Assembly (NCBI GenBank): GCA_029964075.1
Contig: CM057144.1
Coordinates: forward strand, 11,369,281-11,433,280
Length of the DNA stretch: 64,000 nt
Direction of reading: 5' to 3'
Source of the DNA: Patiria pectinifera
Lineage: Eukaryota > Echinodermata > Asteroidea > Valvatida > Asterinidae
Shown: one piece after another, positions 13,543-24,518 of the stretch
Layout: each line of letters opens with the position of its first letter
Position numbering within the stretch: the first letter of the stretch is position 1
The notes under the pieces: generated by a model
Databases searched by the model: none
The model's input: the letters and a program-made list of their open reading frames with translations, nothing else
Told to the model about the DNA's origin: nothing
Program-made: the position numbers and the translations under genes

Positions 13543-13777
13543 TGTAACAAGAGTTAATGGTCACATGGTACAGCGCCCTCTGTATGTGACCTCAAGTTAG
13601 TACACACACACACACTGGAGTATAGAAAGGTCACACACCCACACACATAGGATGGCTAAGACAAAGGAAAGAGACTTGAGAGCACATGGTTAAGAATAAG
13701 AGTTAGACAACATAACATTGTAAGAACCTACAAATGAGTCTTGTGTGAATCGTTATCCGGACTTAAAGATTACAACA
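13543..13777 (+). repeat. Right LTR of the Mag-like element
   Basis: 235 bp, matching the left LTR except for CA-repeat length and about 14 substitutions. A short GAGA-rich tract just upstream (about 13,536-13,542) is a plausible remnant of the polypurine tract. Confidence 0.85.
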
Positions 13778-14141
13778 ACATTCACGTAATAAGAACGTGT
13801 CTGAGTGAATGCCTTTCATTAGATACCAGATAATCTGAAAAGTGGCCTAAACAGATTTTGACTTTGTTTACAAGTTTGGTCGTAAACTCAAAAGTTGCAA
13901 ATCACACAGAACACAAATCCTGTCAGGGTACAGAAACACTCTATCATCTCATGGATTTTTTTTGTTTTTTTACCAAATAAAAAGGCGATTTAGTTTCCTC
14001 TGAACAAGAAGTTGCTTGACTGCTACATTTATCTTTAGACTCGCTGTAGTTGGTTTGTGATTGGGCGAGCTTGTTGATTCGTATAATTGGGCGCAAACGT
14101 TGACACGACGCGCACGCGGTTGCTAATTCGTCTGTTAAAGC

Positions 14142-14626
14142 TATAGTCCATCATTTGCAGCCATCCGAAAAGTAACTGGCGTAGTTATTGTTGAAAAACA
14201 AACTTGGTTGAAAGATAGTAAGGGAACTAAATTCCCTGTGAAATGATTCTTTCTGGGAAGCTGTCATTTTGAAGTTATCAACTTCAGACGCACCGTAGGA
14301 AAATTTAAATTAGTATAAGTTCGTTTTGTTATTCGGCGAAGCGCGCGCAAGCATTGGCACGACGCACGCGCGCGCGCGGTTGCTATAATTCGTCGGATCA
14401 GTGCGCGACGTCGCGTATAGCTGCATGCAATTCAAAACAATTCAAAACATGATTCAGTAACTTTTGATTTGAAATTGAGATCTTAGAATGCTGTTTTTCC
14501 CGGAATATACAGCTGAAGCTGAGCTGAAACTTCATCAGGTTAGTTGTTCAGTATCCTTCATTAGATTTTGAACACTTTTGTTGCTTCAAACGAACAAAAT
14601 GCACAAATTACAAATGATGGACTATA
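14142..14626. mobile_element. MITE with 16-bp terminal inverted repeats
   Basis: The left end TATAGTCCATCATTTG (14,142-14,157) is perfectly inverted at 14,611-14,626. If the outer TA pair is the target duplication, the element belongs with Tc1/mariner-type MITEs. The 485-bp interior has no gene. Its right half is repeated, diverged, immediately downstream. Confidence 0.6.
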
Positions 14627-14850
14627 TCTTTAAGTGTGTGACATCGCGTATAGCTGCAATCGGCTGAACGAGAACGTCTTGTTCCAGGTGCTGATTTCGG
14701 CCGCAATTCAACATATAACTCGGCAACTTTTGAATTGAAATTGAGATTGTTTTCCTCGGAATACACAGCATTGACTGAGCTAAAATGCCATCACGTTAGT
14801 TGTTATGAACCCGTCTTTAGATTTTGAACCTTTTGTTGCTTCAAACGAAA
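14410..14850 (+). repeat. Diverged tandem duplication of MITE interior
   Basis: The segment running from a CGCGTATAGCTGCA text to TTTTGTTGCTTCAAACGAA occurs at about 14,410-14,600 and again at about 14,645-14,850, clearly similar but with many changes and small gaps. The second copy ends in GTGAATGATCTACTAC, a worn version of the MITE end, so two related MITEs probably lie head to tail. Confidence 0.55.
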
Positions 14851-15900
14851 AGAAAAAGGCGATAGTGAATGATCTACTACCTGTAAGTACTTTTGCAGTG
14901 GCAATGTGTATGATTTCTTTTTCATAAGACTTTGAACAATATTGATGTTGATCTCAGACCTTTTACTTCGTGCGTCTGAGTACTTTCATAAGAAAACAAT
15001 CAGTAATCTAACCTGAATTATTGAACCACGACTGATGTCATAATTATTTGAAAATACTTTTACAGAGGATTCCCTCAATGGTCTCTCTTCCTTCGTAGTA
15101 CCTCACTGTGGAACCCCTTGCATAATCACAGAATTAATTTCAGCTCAAGAAAAACGTCAACAATTCCCTTTTCCTCATAACTATTGTGTTTTTCTTTCTT
15201 CCTTGCCACAACCTTGATACAGTCTTGAAAGTGAAACTGGTTAATAGGACCATCTGAATAGAATGACGTTGAAGGCTTCCTCGGAACTACACTTGTGAAA
15301 ACCTTGATTTCTTTTTTCTTTAAAGGCGTGATAGCTTTCTTTGACAAGGCAAGGTTTTTTCTTTGGCAAAACTTGGACCCAGCCGTGTGCAAGAAATAAC
15401 ATGGCTGGCGACAAAGTGGATCTATACCTGCAACGCCCAATCGGTGGAAAACCTATTGTAAACAAAGACCATTGCTCGTCGTCTGCACCCCATTACAAGC
15501 TATTCGTTCATTCATTTGGTTTACTGCTTCGTAGGATACTTGTGTATGGGCTCCGTGCGCTAATTACAAAGAGTGCGCCCATTTACCTAGCAAGGGCGGG
15601 ACATTTAGCTGGTTGACGCGCACCATTTCTTGTGTGTGACGTACGTACACCAGGAGATTTGTACTATGTACACTCAGTGGTACATGATACGGCCGCGCGT
15701 CGAGGCAAAATTGCAGTAAGGCAAGATGGCGTCGGTCAGCCCCCCCCCCCAACTGTGCTTTCTTAGCCGGTGAGGGGGTACTTGTGAACGGAGCGGATCG
15801 GGAAACTTCAATGCTCATGGGCGCGCCATGTCAAAAAGTTCGGCTTCTATGCAATGTGATAAGATGATGGAAAATCTGATACTGATGGAAAAATCTGTCA
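14851..15900. other. Intergenic stretch, no gene recognised
   Basis: Short open frames on both strands have no family resemblance and no supporting splice pattern. A C run near 15,740 and AT tracts mark it as non-coding. The last bases form the left arm of the palindrome that received the Gypsy element starting at 15,905. Confidence 0.4.
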
Positions 15901-15904
15901 CTAT

Positions 15905-16719
15905 TGTGGCGGTCGTGCCGACAGCAACCCCGAGTCGTCCTCGGCCGACGTCAGCGAGCGGTCAATCCTGAGAAAGCCAAGGGAGCAGGCCCGTTTTGGG
16001 GCAGTCTACCGCCAGGCGCAGCAGGGAAACAGCTTTATTCGCGGGAGGGTCTTACGCCAGCAGCTCTCGCGCCAGCACACACGGGGACAGGGCAGGGGAA
16101 GACAAACGGGGCACCTCTAAATCAAACACGGGACTCTTCTCTTTAGGTTGACATTTCTTCATTATAATCTACTCAGGCAGACTGCAAATCATCTCTAGGC
16201 CTTGACAGGTGTTGGTCACCTTCCCAGGTGCCTCCCCTAAACAGGTGCGGGTTTCCTAAACAGGTGCGTGTTCCCTGTACAGGTATAAATCTTCCCCACT
16301 AAGTTAACGTCCACTCACCACTACGGCCTCGCTGCTTATTCAGGTGGACGGAGTTCCTCCCCTCTTCAACTGACCGAACAAGCCCCCGCTAAACTTATCC
16401 CAGTAAGAGCCTCACTTACGGACGCAGCTGCCTACTACCACTAATCTGCACGGCCGAGGGACTGAATAAACACAGTCAGCAAGTGCGACGCACTACTGGT
16501 CACCCGTGTCTCACTCTGGTACAGGACTGGAACTGCTCAGGAACTCAGGAACTCATGAACTGAGGAACTGCCGCACTGAGCGCGCGCTCGCGCATATATA
16601 CACACGCGGCAAATAGACTGGCGCCGCAGCGCATTACGCGCATCAGACCTGGCTGAGGTCATTGTCTACTTTTTAGCTACGATAGTCCCGGGCTACCACC
16701 AAACTGCTATTGCGCCGCA
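15905..16719 (-). repeat. LTR (left; 3' LTR of the minus-strand element)
   Basis: Begins TGTGGCGG and ends at GCCGCA on the plus strand. It contains several AGGTG-containing short repeats around 16,200-16,290 and a minus-strand TATA-like TATATATGCGCG about 16,590-16,602, probably the promoter. The adjoining internal text CAGCCGCGCC and GGTCAGTCCCTTGACC is shared with the element at 23.8-29.3 kb. Confidence 0.85.
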
Positions 16720-17030
16720 CAGCCGCGCCTTAAGTTTTGGTCAGTCCCTTGACCGATTTAACTTACAAAAAATATAAAAGCAATACAGTTTGTGCCTAAT
16801 AAGGTGCACAATGTTTGACCGCAACACTTTAAACTCGAAAAGGTATAAAACTTAAAAACTTAAGAACTAGAAAACGTTATAAATCTTTACAAAACTTTAT
16901 AAACTCTACAAAACTTTAGAAACTTTTCAAAACTTTACAAAACTTTATAAAACTTTAGCTGAAACCTCTCAGGCGCAAACACTTCAATAACTTATATGTA
17001 CAGTTAAACCAATAAGGGCTTCTTAATGGT
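16720..17030 (-). repeat. A/T-rich minisatellite between 3' ORF and 3' LTR
   Basis: Tandem AAAACTTTA-like units (AAAACTTTATAAA, AAAACTTTAGAAA and similar) fill much of this untranslated part of the Gypsy element. A comparable, differently worded minisatellite occupies the same place in the element at 23.8-29.3 kb. Confidence 0.55.
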
Positions 17031-17099
17031 TCCTTAGAAGGTGTTATAAGCTGGAGTTCTTAACTTGTTCACGGCCACTCCGGCAATGAAGGCGACGTC

Positions 17100-18300
17100 A
17101 TACACGCGTGTGGTCTTGTCCTTCATAATTTTCTGGTCATCCTGGTACACCACTTCTCGATGAGGTCTCGGTGACTCTGGTGACCTTCCCTGCCATGGCT
17201 TGTTCCAGGCCTTCTTCATTGTATGAAGGTCCTAAGCGCTCCTCCCCTGTATCAGTGGATTGGACGATCCTGCGGATCCTGGACTCAGGCGCTGGCGGAG
17301 CAGGCTCGGTAGGCACTGGTCGCAGATAGACCACATCAAACTCCCGATAAGTTTCTCCTTGGAGCACCTTCGACTCCTCACGGTATAGGTTCGTCTCCCT
17401 CAATTCCCTCACCTTCACAGCCTGGCCTGGCAAGATGTTACTAAGCCTCAGCAACAGTCTCACCCCTGAAGCACTTCGCTGGTCCACCTCCTCTCTCCCA
17501 TCGACTTGGTTGCAGCCAATCTTCATCTGCATCAAGCGAATGTACTTTCTACCTCTTGTTCGCCTTGGTACCTCCTCCACGAGGTCGTCGTCTGGCTCCC
17601 ATACAGACATCGGGGTCAGCGACAGCTCAATTTCCGCCATCTCTCGCAGGTCTTCAGCAGTAAGTGGTAGCGGCCCTTGCACCTCCGGAGCAGCATCATC
17701 GACCTTCTTGTCATGAGCTTCTCGCTCCCGCTGAGCCGGCACAACTCCCTGAGTTGTCACAGGTATATCCGCTTCTTGTTGCGGTTCCTCCACCTGTGCA
17801 AGTGCTCCAATCACTTGCTCCTCTGAACCCGAGTCAGGCGCCCTTGCCACCGTACAGGCGGCTGGTCTAGCAGGCTTCTTCTTGGTCGATCGCTTCTCGG
17901 TAGCTTCTTCCCTACCGCGCTTCTTGGACAACTCCCCGCCGCTCTGTGACCTGGCATCTGCTGATCTACACCGATCCTCTTTTCCGCTGCTCCCAGGTGA
18001 CGACCCTCGTGTCTTACCCTCTGATTTCTCACTCGCCTTCCTGCAGGCGTTCGTCTTCTTCTTAGGTTGCTTCTCCTCTTGGGTTGTTTCTCCTTTGAGA
18101 TCTTGGGTGGAGTTGGGCTCCTCTTGCGCCGGTTCCCACCTGTCTCGCAACGACACTCAGACCTCTCTATCTCCTCGCAGGTTTCACCCTTGATGTCTGC
18201 TACTTCTTCTACTTTGTCTGGGTGGCAGTCCCAGTAGTGATACCGTAGGTTGTCGATCCTGTTATTTTTATGGGCGCACCTTCGACATCAGAAGTAGATT
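17100..18300 (-). pseudogene. Extra 3' reading frame of the Gypsy element
   Basis: A highly charged protein (Glu/Lys/Arg runs such as EEKQPKKKTNACRKASEKSE) with a C-terminal block containing YREFDVVYLRPV, EEGLEQAMAGKVTRV and RVYDVAFIAGVAV. The same blocks occur in the 3' frame of the element at 25.0-27.0 kb (REYDVVYLRHLK, MMGRVNRVMETT, RTYDVDFLAGVA), where a C2H2-like zinc-finger segment precedes them; a trace of that finger (FLHQRSLIRHLAVEHGP) is also present here. It has no signal peptide or membrane anchor, so it is not an envelope. Function unknown; a nuclear or nucleic-acid-binding role is inference. Fossil part. Confidence 0.7.
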
Positions 18301-18389
18301 TTCGGCCCATGTTCGACGGCCAGGTGTCGGATCAGACTGCGCTGGTGCAGAAAAGTCTCGCCTCTCGTCTCCGTACAACGCACTCTCTC

Positions 18390-19283
18390 CCCATTAATCA
18401 CCTGGGAGAGTACTGCTCCAACTCCTATGTCACTAGCGTCTGTGTCCAATAGATACTCGGCATTTGGCTCTGGAAAAGCCAAAATGGGCGCCTCCTGTAA
18501 TCTTTGCTTCAACTCTTGGAAGGCGACTTCACAATCCTCGCCCCACTTAAACTTTTGCCTCTTCTCGGTTAGGCGGTGCAGTGGCCGTGCGACATCGGAG
18601 AACGATCTGACAAACCGTCTATAATAGCCAGCCAGCCCGAGGAAGCTCTGGACCTCAGTGACGTTCTTCAGCGTAGGCCACTCCCGCACGGCTTGAAATT
18701 TCTCCGGGTCGGTCGCGATACCATCACCCGACACCACATGCCCAAGATATAGCACGCTCCTCCTGAATAGGTTACACTTTTTCGGCTTCAACTTCAAACC
18801 CGCCTGTCGTAGGCGCTGGAGGACGACTTCCAAGCGCTGAAATTCTTCCTGAACTGTTTGCGCAAAGACAATAACATCGTCTAGGTATACCAGAACTGTT
18901 TCCCATTGTAGGCCCGCCAGAACACGCTCCATTAGTCGCTCAAATGTCAAAGGCGCATTGCATAAACCGAATGGCATTACACGCCAGCAATACAGACCAC
19001 TCCGTACCACAAACGCGGACTTCTGTTGAGCTTCGTGGTCCAGCTCCACCTGCCAGTACCCTGACGATAGATCCAAAGTCGAAAACCATTTCGAGCCTGT
19101 CAAGGTGTCCAACAAGTCATCAATCCTGGGGATCGGATATGCGTCCTTCAACGTCAGGGCATTTAGGCGACGGTAATCAACACAAAATCTTTTTGACCCG
19201 TCCTTTTTCTTCACTAGCACTACGTTGGCTGCCCATGGGCTGTCGGACGGCTCAATCTTGCCATCCCTCAGAAGGTTCTGCAC
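18390..19283 (-). pseudogene. Reverse transcriptase and RNase H start of the Gypsy element
   Basis: A classic Gypsy reverse transcriptase is readable: IEPSDSPWAANVVLVKKKDG, CVDYRRLNALTLKDAYPIPR, FSTLDLSSGYWQVELD, MPFGLCNAPLTFERLME, VLVYLDDVIVFA, KCNLFRRSVLYLGHVVS. The RNase H start follows (YLLDTDASDIGVGAVLSQ). It is the best-preserved coding part of the element at 15.9-21.0 kb. Confidence 0.9.
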
Positions 19284-20168
19284 TTGCTGACTTATCTCTT
19301 CTTGCTCGCTCTGAGGAAACCGTCTGGGTCTATCCTAGATAGGTCTTACTTCCCAGTTTTTATACTGTGTTTCACCCAACCAGTACGCCCGATGTCACTG
19401 TCACTCTGGGAAAAGACATCGCTGTAGTCGCTCAGTAACTTTGCTATTTGCTCATGATGCTTGGGTGGAGCCTCTTCCTTGCTCCGCCTGTACAGGTCAG
19501 CAACGTGTTCTGGAACTTCCACTCGCTGCTGTGTTGACGAAGATGTCTGTTGGACTTGTTCAACATCGCCGTCACCTACACTTGTCACTTTTCCGGCCAT
19601 GGTTCCCTCACGAACAACACACGTTCGCTTCCCTGGATTGAAAACCCTGATCGGTAGAACACCGTCATCGACCTTAACAAGAGTACGGGCTACCACAACA
19701 CCTTTATTCGCCACCTCACTCCTGTCAACTGGTTCTATGATTCCAAACCCCTTCATAGGCGTACCTCGCATCACGTGTCCCGGCACCAGCGCCTCGTGAC
19801 CTGGTGGAATTCTGGTTGTGCGGTCTACAACAACCCTGGCACAGAATGCCTCGCCTCTCGTCCGCTGAAATGTGTAAACATCGAAGTGTTCGGCGTATCC
19901 TGAAATTCTGGTACTGTCCAGTTCTGCCGCCTATGTTCCTCAGTTCCCGCAACTCTCAGCTCATCACGCACCTCCGCCTGTAGCTGCAATACCAAATCTG
20001 CCAACCGACGTGTCTCCTCCCTGTAGCTCTGAAGTTCCGTGGATTCTCCTTCGGCACCTACCACCACGTCATCCATCGGCAGCAGTCCCCTTCCTTCCAT
20101 CGAGTACTGATCCATGGCTAAATTCTAATTGTTCTACCTACGACGCCTATCCCACTTCTGACACCAGT

Positions 20169-20984
20169 TGTGGCGGTCGTGCCGACAGCAACCCCGAGTC
20201 GTAGTCGGCCGACATCAGCGAGCGGTCAATTCTAAGAAGGCCAAGGGAGCAGGCCCGTTTTGGGGCAGTCTACCGCCAGGCGCAGCAGGGGAACAACTTT
20301 ATTCGCGGGCGGGTCTTAAACCAGCGGCTCTCGCGCCAGCACACACGGGAACAGGGCAAGGGAAGGAAAACGGGACACCTCTAAATCAAACACGGGACTC
20401 TTCTCTTTAGGTTGACATTTCTTTATTATAATCTACTCAGACAGACTGCAAATCATCTCTAGGCCTTGACAGGTGTTGGTCACCTTCCCAGGTGCCTCCC
20501 CTAATCAGGTGCGGGTTTCCTAAACAGGTGCGTGTTCCCTGTACAGGTATAAATCTTCCCCACTAAGTTAACGTCCACTCTCCACTACGGCCTCGCTGCT
20601 TATTCCGGTGGACGGAGTTCCTCTTCAACTGACCGAACAAGCCCCCTCTAAACTTATCCCAGTAAGAGCCTCACTTACGGACGCAGCTGCCTACTACCAC
20701 TAATCTGCACGGCCGAGGGACTGAATAAACAAGCTCAGCAACTGCGACGCACTACTGGTCACCCGTGTCTCACTCTGGTACGGGACTGGAAATGCTCAGG
20801 AACTCAGGAACTCATGAACTGAGGAACTGCCGCACAGAGCGCGCGCTCGCGCTTATATACACACGCGGCAAATAGACTGGCGCCGCAGCGCATTACGCGC
20901 ATCAGCCCTGGCTGACGTCTAGGTCATTGTCTACTTTATAGCTACGATAGCCCCGGGCTACCACCAAACTGCTATTGCGCCACA
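20169..20984 (-). repeat. LTR (right; 5' LTR of the minus-strand element)
   Basis: 816 bp, partner of 15,905-16,719. It is flanked on its left by the tRNA-Leu(CAA)-type primer site (about 20,150-20,166) and on its right by the target duplication CTAT (20,985-20,988). Confidence 0.85.
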
Positions 20985-21114
20985 CTATTATAGTGACAGA
21001 TCTACGGGGAGATTTGGGGAGTCTAAACCCTGGCCTTTACACTATCAGTCAGTTGTTGTTATATTATCGGTTAGGACTGATAATGTAACAAAAATTGACT
21101 GACAGTGTAGTAGC

Positions 21115-21182
21115 TCGGCGCTCGCATTCCATGGCTATGGCGACGCGCACGCATACCAGAAACCGGAGATTTTTTTGGCACA
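21115..21182 (-). repeat. Terminal segment of dispersed GGCC/GTCTCCGG repeat family
   Basis: The plus-strand text GGCGACGCGCACGCATACC followed by AGAAACCGGAGA and a T run is the reverse complement of the end sequences at 31.32-31.39 kb. It is probably one end of a MITE whose other end I could not place. Confidence 0.4.
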
Positions 21183-21850
21183 ATAATCGCTTACTTCGTT
21201 TCGTATGAATAAAAAGGACTAAATGCTTCAGATTTCAAATATGCACTTGTTATTTACAAGGCTGGGTTGGGGCAACCTTAAAATTATAAAGCACAATAAT
21301 TCTGCGCAAAAATAACTGCATTTATTAACGTTAATCGCGAAAAAAATAATATTAACAAAGTTCATAAAGTACAAATGATACCATTTTCGTGTGAATAAAA
21401 CATGGCATTTGCTTTTACTACCACTCGCATCTGTATGAATGAAAATTAAGCAAACATTTTTACTAAAAACTATTTGCTAACATCTGAAAATAATTACTCT
21501 TTACCCTTTAGCTTTTGCTACACTATAAGCGTTTACTTCGTTTCATATGAATAAGGAGTAAATGCTTCAGATTTCAAATATTTACTTGTCATATTTCAAG
21601 GTTGGGTTGGGGCTACCTTGAAAATATAAAAGCACATAATTGTGCGCAAAAATTACTGCATTTATTAATGTTAATCGCGAAAAATTAATATTAATAAAGT
21701 TCATAATAAGTACAAATAATACCATACGGTAGTTCGTATGAATAAAGATATAGCATTTGCATTACTACCAATATTTTAGCATTTACTCCCATCTGTATGA
21801 ATAAAAATATGTAAAGGCTTTTACTGAAAACCATTTGATCTTGAGTAAAT
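21183..21850 (+). repeat. Tandem duplication, about 340-bp unit
   Basis: 21,183-21,525 and 21,528-21,850 are diverged copies (shared text: TTCAGATTTCAAATAT, GGTTGGGTTGGGGC, GCATTTATTAA, GTTAATCGCGAAAA). Within each unit the motif GTATGAATAAA or a close variant recurs about three times, six in all. No coding capacity. Confidence 0.65.
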
Positions 21851-22105
21851 GGCCTGCACAATGTAAAGGTTTACACGTTTAGGCCTATAAGTTTGCAGAA
21901 AATAAAATTATCGTAACCGAAAGGGTAAGCGGCACGTGTGTGTGCCCAGCGCGTACATACTCGGTGCGCATTTCTAGCTTCGCGCGCGTTGAGCTAGCTA
22001 GGTCACGTGCTGGAGCACAGATACATTTAGCTGTAACGAATGACAAAAGTGGAGATGTTGCGTAGCACTGTTGAGCATAATTATGACATAACTTAGTTAG
22101 AATTA

Positions 22106-22245
22106 TAGCAGTGCTCACGGGAAAATAACTCCAAAGGCTTTCGGTGCGTACACCTTCTTCAGGGGATTAAGCCATAGCCCCCTGAAGAAGGTGTACACAC
22201 CGAAAGCTTGGGAGTTATTTTCCGGTTAGCACTGTTATAAATTGA
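22106..22245. repeat. Long hairpin, arms about 60 bp
   Basis: The arms carry GCTTTCGGTGCGTACACC on one side and GGTGTACACACCGAAAGC on the other, plus GGGAAAATAACTCC / GGGAGTTATTTTCC, with a short loop around TTAAGCCATAG. A CTGAAGAAGG-type arm is a common text in foldback or Penelope-like termini, but I cannot assign it. No open frame. Confidence 0.6.
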
Positions 22246-22459
22246 ACATTATGTCCTACTTTTAGCTGTATGACTTTTATGTTAATTTTTTTTTCGCGTC
22301 CACAAGAGAACACAAAAATGGTGCTCATTTATCGCACAGTGATTAGGGCGTATGCACGCGCTGCCGATTTAGTCATTTTATTCTATGGCTGTAATACAGA
22401 CTGCAACCGCGCCGGCGCACTAGCGTTGCATTCCAGGACGAGCTACATGACGTATATAT

Positions 22460-22668
22460 AATCGATTTTTTTTTAAATGTACTCGATTTGTACTCCCGAG
22501 TACTGGAGTCAAGTACCGAGTCCAAACCAACAAGTCCATGCCAAAATTCGAGTACAAATAATCAAGTACGGGCCGAGTCCAAAAATAATTTTCGAGTACT
22601 GATAGTCGAGTACGGATCGAGTACTTGTAATTTGTACTCGAGTACGAGTACGAGTACTCCAACACTGC
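22460..22668 (-). repeat. GAGTAC-rich self-complementary block with hAT-like end
   Basis: Repeated GAGTAC/GTACTC units make the whole block self-complementary. On the minus strand it begins CAGTGTTGGAG, the type of end seen on hAT elements. A second block with the same first 11 bases but a different palindromic repeat lies at 35,538. Confidence 0.5.
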
Positions 22669-22956
22669 TACTAGCTCATTATTACTTTTTGTGAACTTTA
22701 TAATGTACATCACTGCACATCGGCCTAAAAGCAAAAAGTCATATAAAAATCATAATGCGGAAAAGCCCTATGTTCTGTTTTCAAACAGACATAGACCTCT
22801 AGTTATCTATGTGCAAAAAGGAACCAGACTATTTTTCCTTCCAGCCTCGCTTTGGTTACGGTGATTTGAAGGGGAAAAATATTAAATTGGCCGCAACAAG
22901 ACAGTGGTCTTTAATCTGTTGCCATGACATGATGAAAAATATCGCTTCAATATTTA

Positions 22957-23085
22957 GGGAATAACAGTGTGTATCTAGGACCCAGTCTTCACTGCGTGAT
23001 AATGACGGTTGGTCCATTAACAGCGGCCATCCCCCACCCGGTCATTATCACGCAGTGAACACTGGCTCCTCACACTGTTATTCCC
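22957..23085. repeat. Hairpin MITE
   Basis: Inverted arms: GGGAATAACAGTGTG against CACACTGTTATTCCC at the outside, and TTCACTGCGTGATAATGAC against GTCATTATCACGCAGTGAA inside, around a roughly 35-base loop. 129 bp, non-coding, with no clear target duplication. Confidence 0.65.
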
Positions 23086-23789
23086 ATTAATCAATACTTT
23101 TTTTAACGAAATAAACAGTTTAACTGTTGGAGCAAATTTTATGACTTTTCTTTCGGCGATATGTTTAGACTTTTTGTTCATGTTGAGGGGCCATATTTTA
23201 GCTTATGACTGCGTAAACTTGGCCAAGTCTGGGTTGCGCTCGGTCTGTGCCTATAGTAAATCCACGCACAGCGCATACTATACATAACGCGCGCCCTTAC
23301 GCGTCGAATCCGGACCATCATGTTAAAAACATACATGTACATGTTATTTTCAAGTGATTGCAGCAACCCAATTGGTAACTTTTGCACCACATGTATGCAC
23401 ATGCTCTGCAATACATGCACACACATGTACGTATAATACGCGTGTTGTACAATGTACATACAGTGTGTGCGCATTGTTATACGGCACTGAAGTGGGACGC
23501 GTGCTGAAGTGTACCTTGGCGTGGTTCTGGAAAACGTAAACTAAGTGTTTTTTCGATTTTGTTTTTAAAGATACCGACTTAAGGCAATTCCGACTTGAGT
23601 CAAGTCTAATGATTGCGATATGCTACCCTGTCTCTTCAATGCGTACATTCAAATTACAACATTTTTTCATATGTTTACCTGACGGAGGAAGCTGGAATTT
23701 CATTTTTACTTGAACATATCAAGTAAATATGTCCGTGGGCGACATGTTTACAGAAAATAAATCGCTTTCGCCGTAAACATCCTCAGTAC

Positions 23790-24518
23790 TGTGGCGGTCT
23801 TGTGTCGACGATGCCTTGGATATTGCTCTCTGCCGACCCGACGAGCGGCTGTGGGGAAGGCCAGGGGAACAGGTCCGTTTTGGGGCAGTCTACCGCCAGG
23901 CGCTCAGGGAACACACTCACTCGCGCTCTCACGCAAACCTCACGAACACACTCGGGGAAGGGTTAACGTCCAATGAATAGATCAGACACTCGGGTATTTA
24001 GGGCTTCACTGCTTTATTATAACCACTTGATGACCCAATAAGATGCGTCCTACTTAGGTGCGTCCTACTAAGGTGTGTCCTGCTTAGGTGTGTCCAACTT
24101 AAGTGTAAGAATTGGCCCCTTTCCAATAATCGTCAAGAACTGGAATGCTTCCCGTACCAACCAGATTTCCTAATCCCTGCACTCACCGGAACTAAACCAG
24201 TGCTCTTCCTGAGTGAGAGACTGACCACAGCTGTACTACACACGCTTCAGCAACTCCAAGTCTCTGAGCGGGAACTGTGCTACGCTTCGCGCCACAATTT
24301 ACAGCTAAAGCACACAACGTGAGCAGTGCAATGGGAGAGTGCAATCCATGGACGAGTGAAATGGAAGAGAGTGAGTGCGCGCGCGACACGCGCTTATATA
24401 CCCGCGCTGGGTACCAACCAGCCACGCAACTCGCGCGCTGTACAACGGACAGAAGTCCGCGTACCAATCAAATAAACTACGGTGAACCTAGCGCGCCAAT
24501 ATTAACTGTTCCGCTACA
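23790..24518 (-). repeat. LTR (left; 3' LTR of the young element)
   Basis: It contains four 15-16-base units of the type GCGTCCTACTTAGGT (about 24,044-24,102), a minus-strand AATAAA signal near 24,010 and a TATA-like TATAAGCGCG near 24,390. Ends TGTGGCGG...CCGCTACA on the plus strand. Confidence 0.9.

Larger units (their letters stand above)
8679..13777 (+). mobile_element. Gypsy (Mag-like) LTR retrotransposon, broken
   Basis: LTRs at 8,679-8,917 and 13,543-13,777 (TGTAAC...ACAACA), with near-matching 5-bp flanks (GCATT/ACATT). A primer-binding-like TGGTGACAGAAGTGG directly follows the left LTR. Parts in order: gag with a double Cys/His nucleocapsid cluster (about 9.4-10.15 kb), aspartic protease (about 10.25-10.45), reverse transcriptase (about 10.7-11.45), RNase H (about 11.6-11.95), and integrase with an HHCC-type finger and DDE core (about 12.2-12.9). 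The short LTRs, single pol order and paired Cys/His clusters fit the Mag branch of Gypsy (SURL-like). The LTRs differ at about 14 of 235 positions (about 6%), making this the oldest of the LTR elements here. It is broken, with roughly half a dozen breaks. Confidence 0.88.
8639..13847. repeat. Inverted-repeat (hairpin) element split by an LTR element
   Basis: The left arm 8,639-8,678 and the right arm 13,805-13,847 are reverse complements with about one mismatch (arm text begins GGCCACTTTTCAG and ends GAAAGGCATT). Without the LTR element between them, the arms would be separated by about 20 bases. This is a hairpin-type MITE or cruciform-forming site that took a retrotransposon in its loop. 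Confidence 0.7.
15905..20984 (-). mobile_element. Gypsy LTR retrotransposon with extra 3' ORF, broken
   Basis: LTRs at 15,905-16,719 and 20,169-20,984 with a perfect 4-bp target duplication, CTAT. Reading on the minus strand, the primer-binding site TGGTGTCAGAAGTGGGAT lies just inside the right-hand LTR and matches the 3' end of tRNA-Leu(CAA). Parts seen: a short gag-like coiled-coil piece (about 19.8-20.1 kb), the protease tail and pol linker (about 19.4-19.8), reverse transcriptase and part of RNase H (about 18.4-19.3), and an extra 3' reading frame (about 17.1-18.2). Most of gag and the integrase are not recognised. LTRs differ by roughly 20-25 positions in 815 (about 2-3%), so it is of intermediate age. 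Broken, with several breaks. Confidence 0.88.

Noticed and set aside
15126-15818. Several overlapping open frames on both strands
   Set aside because: No conserved motifs, no splice pattern, mutually incompatible.
17435-18193. Plus-strand open frames opposite the 3' frame of the Gypsy element
   Set aside because: They are antisense shadows of a charged, biased coding region on the minus strand.
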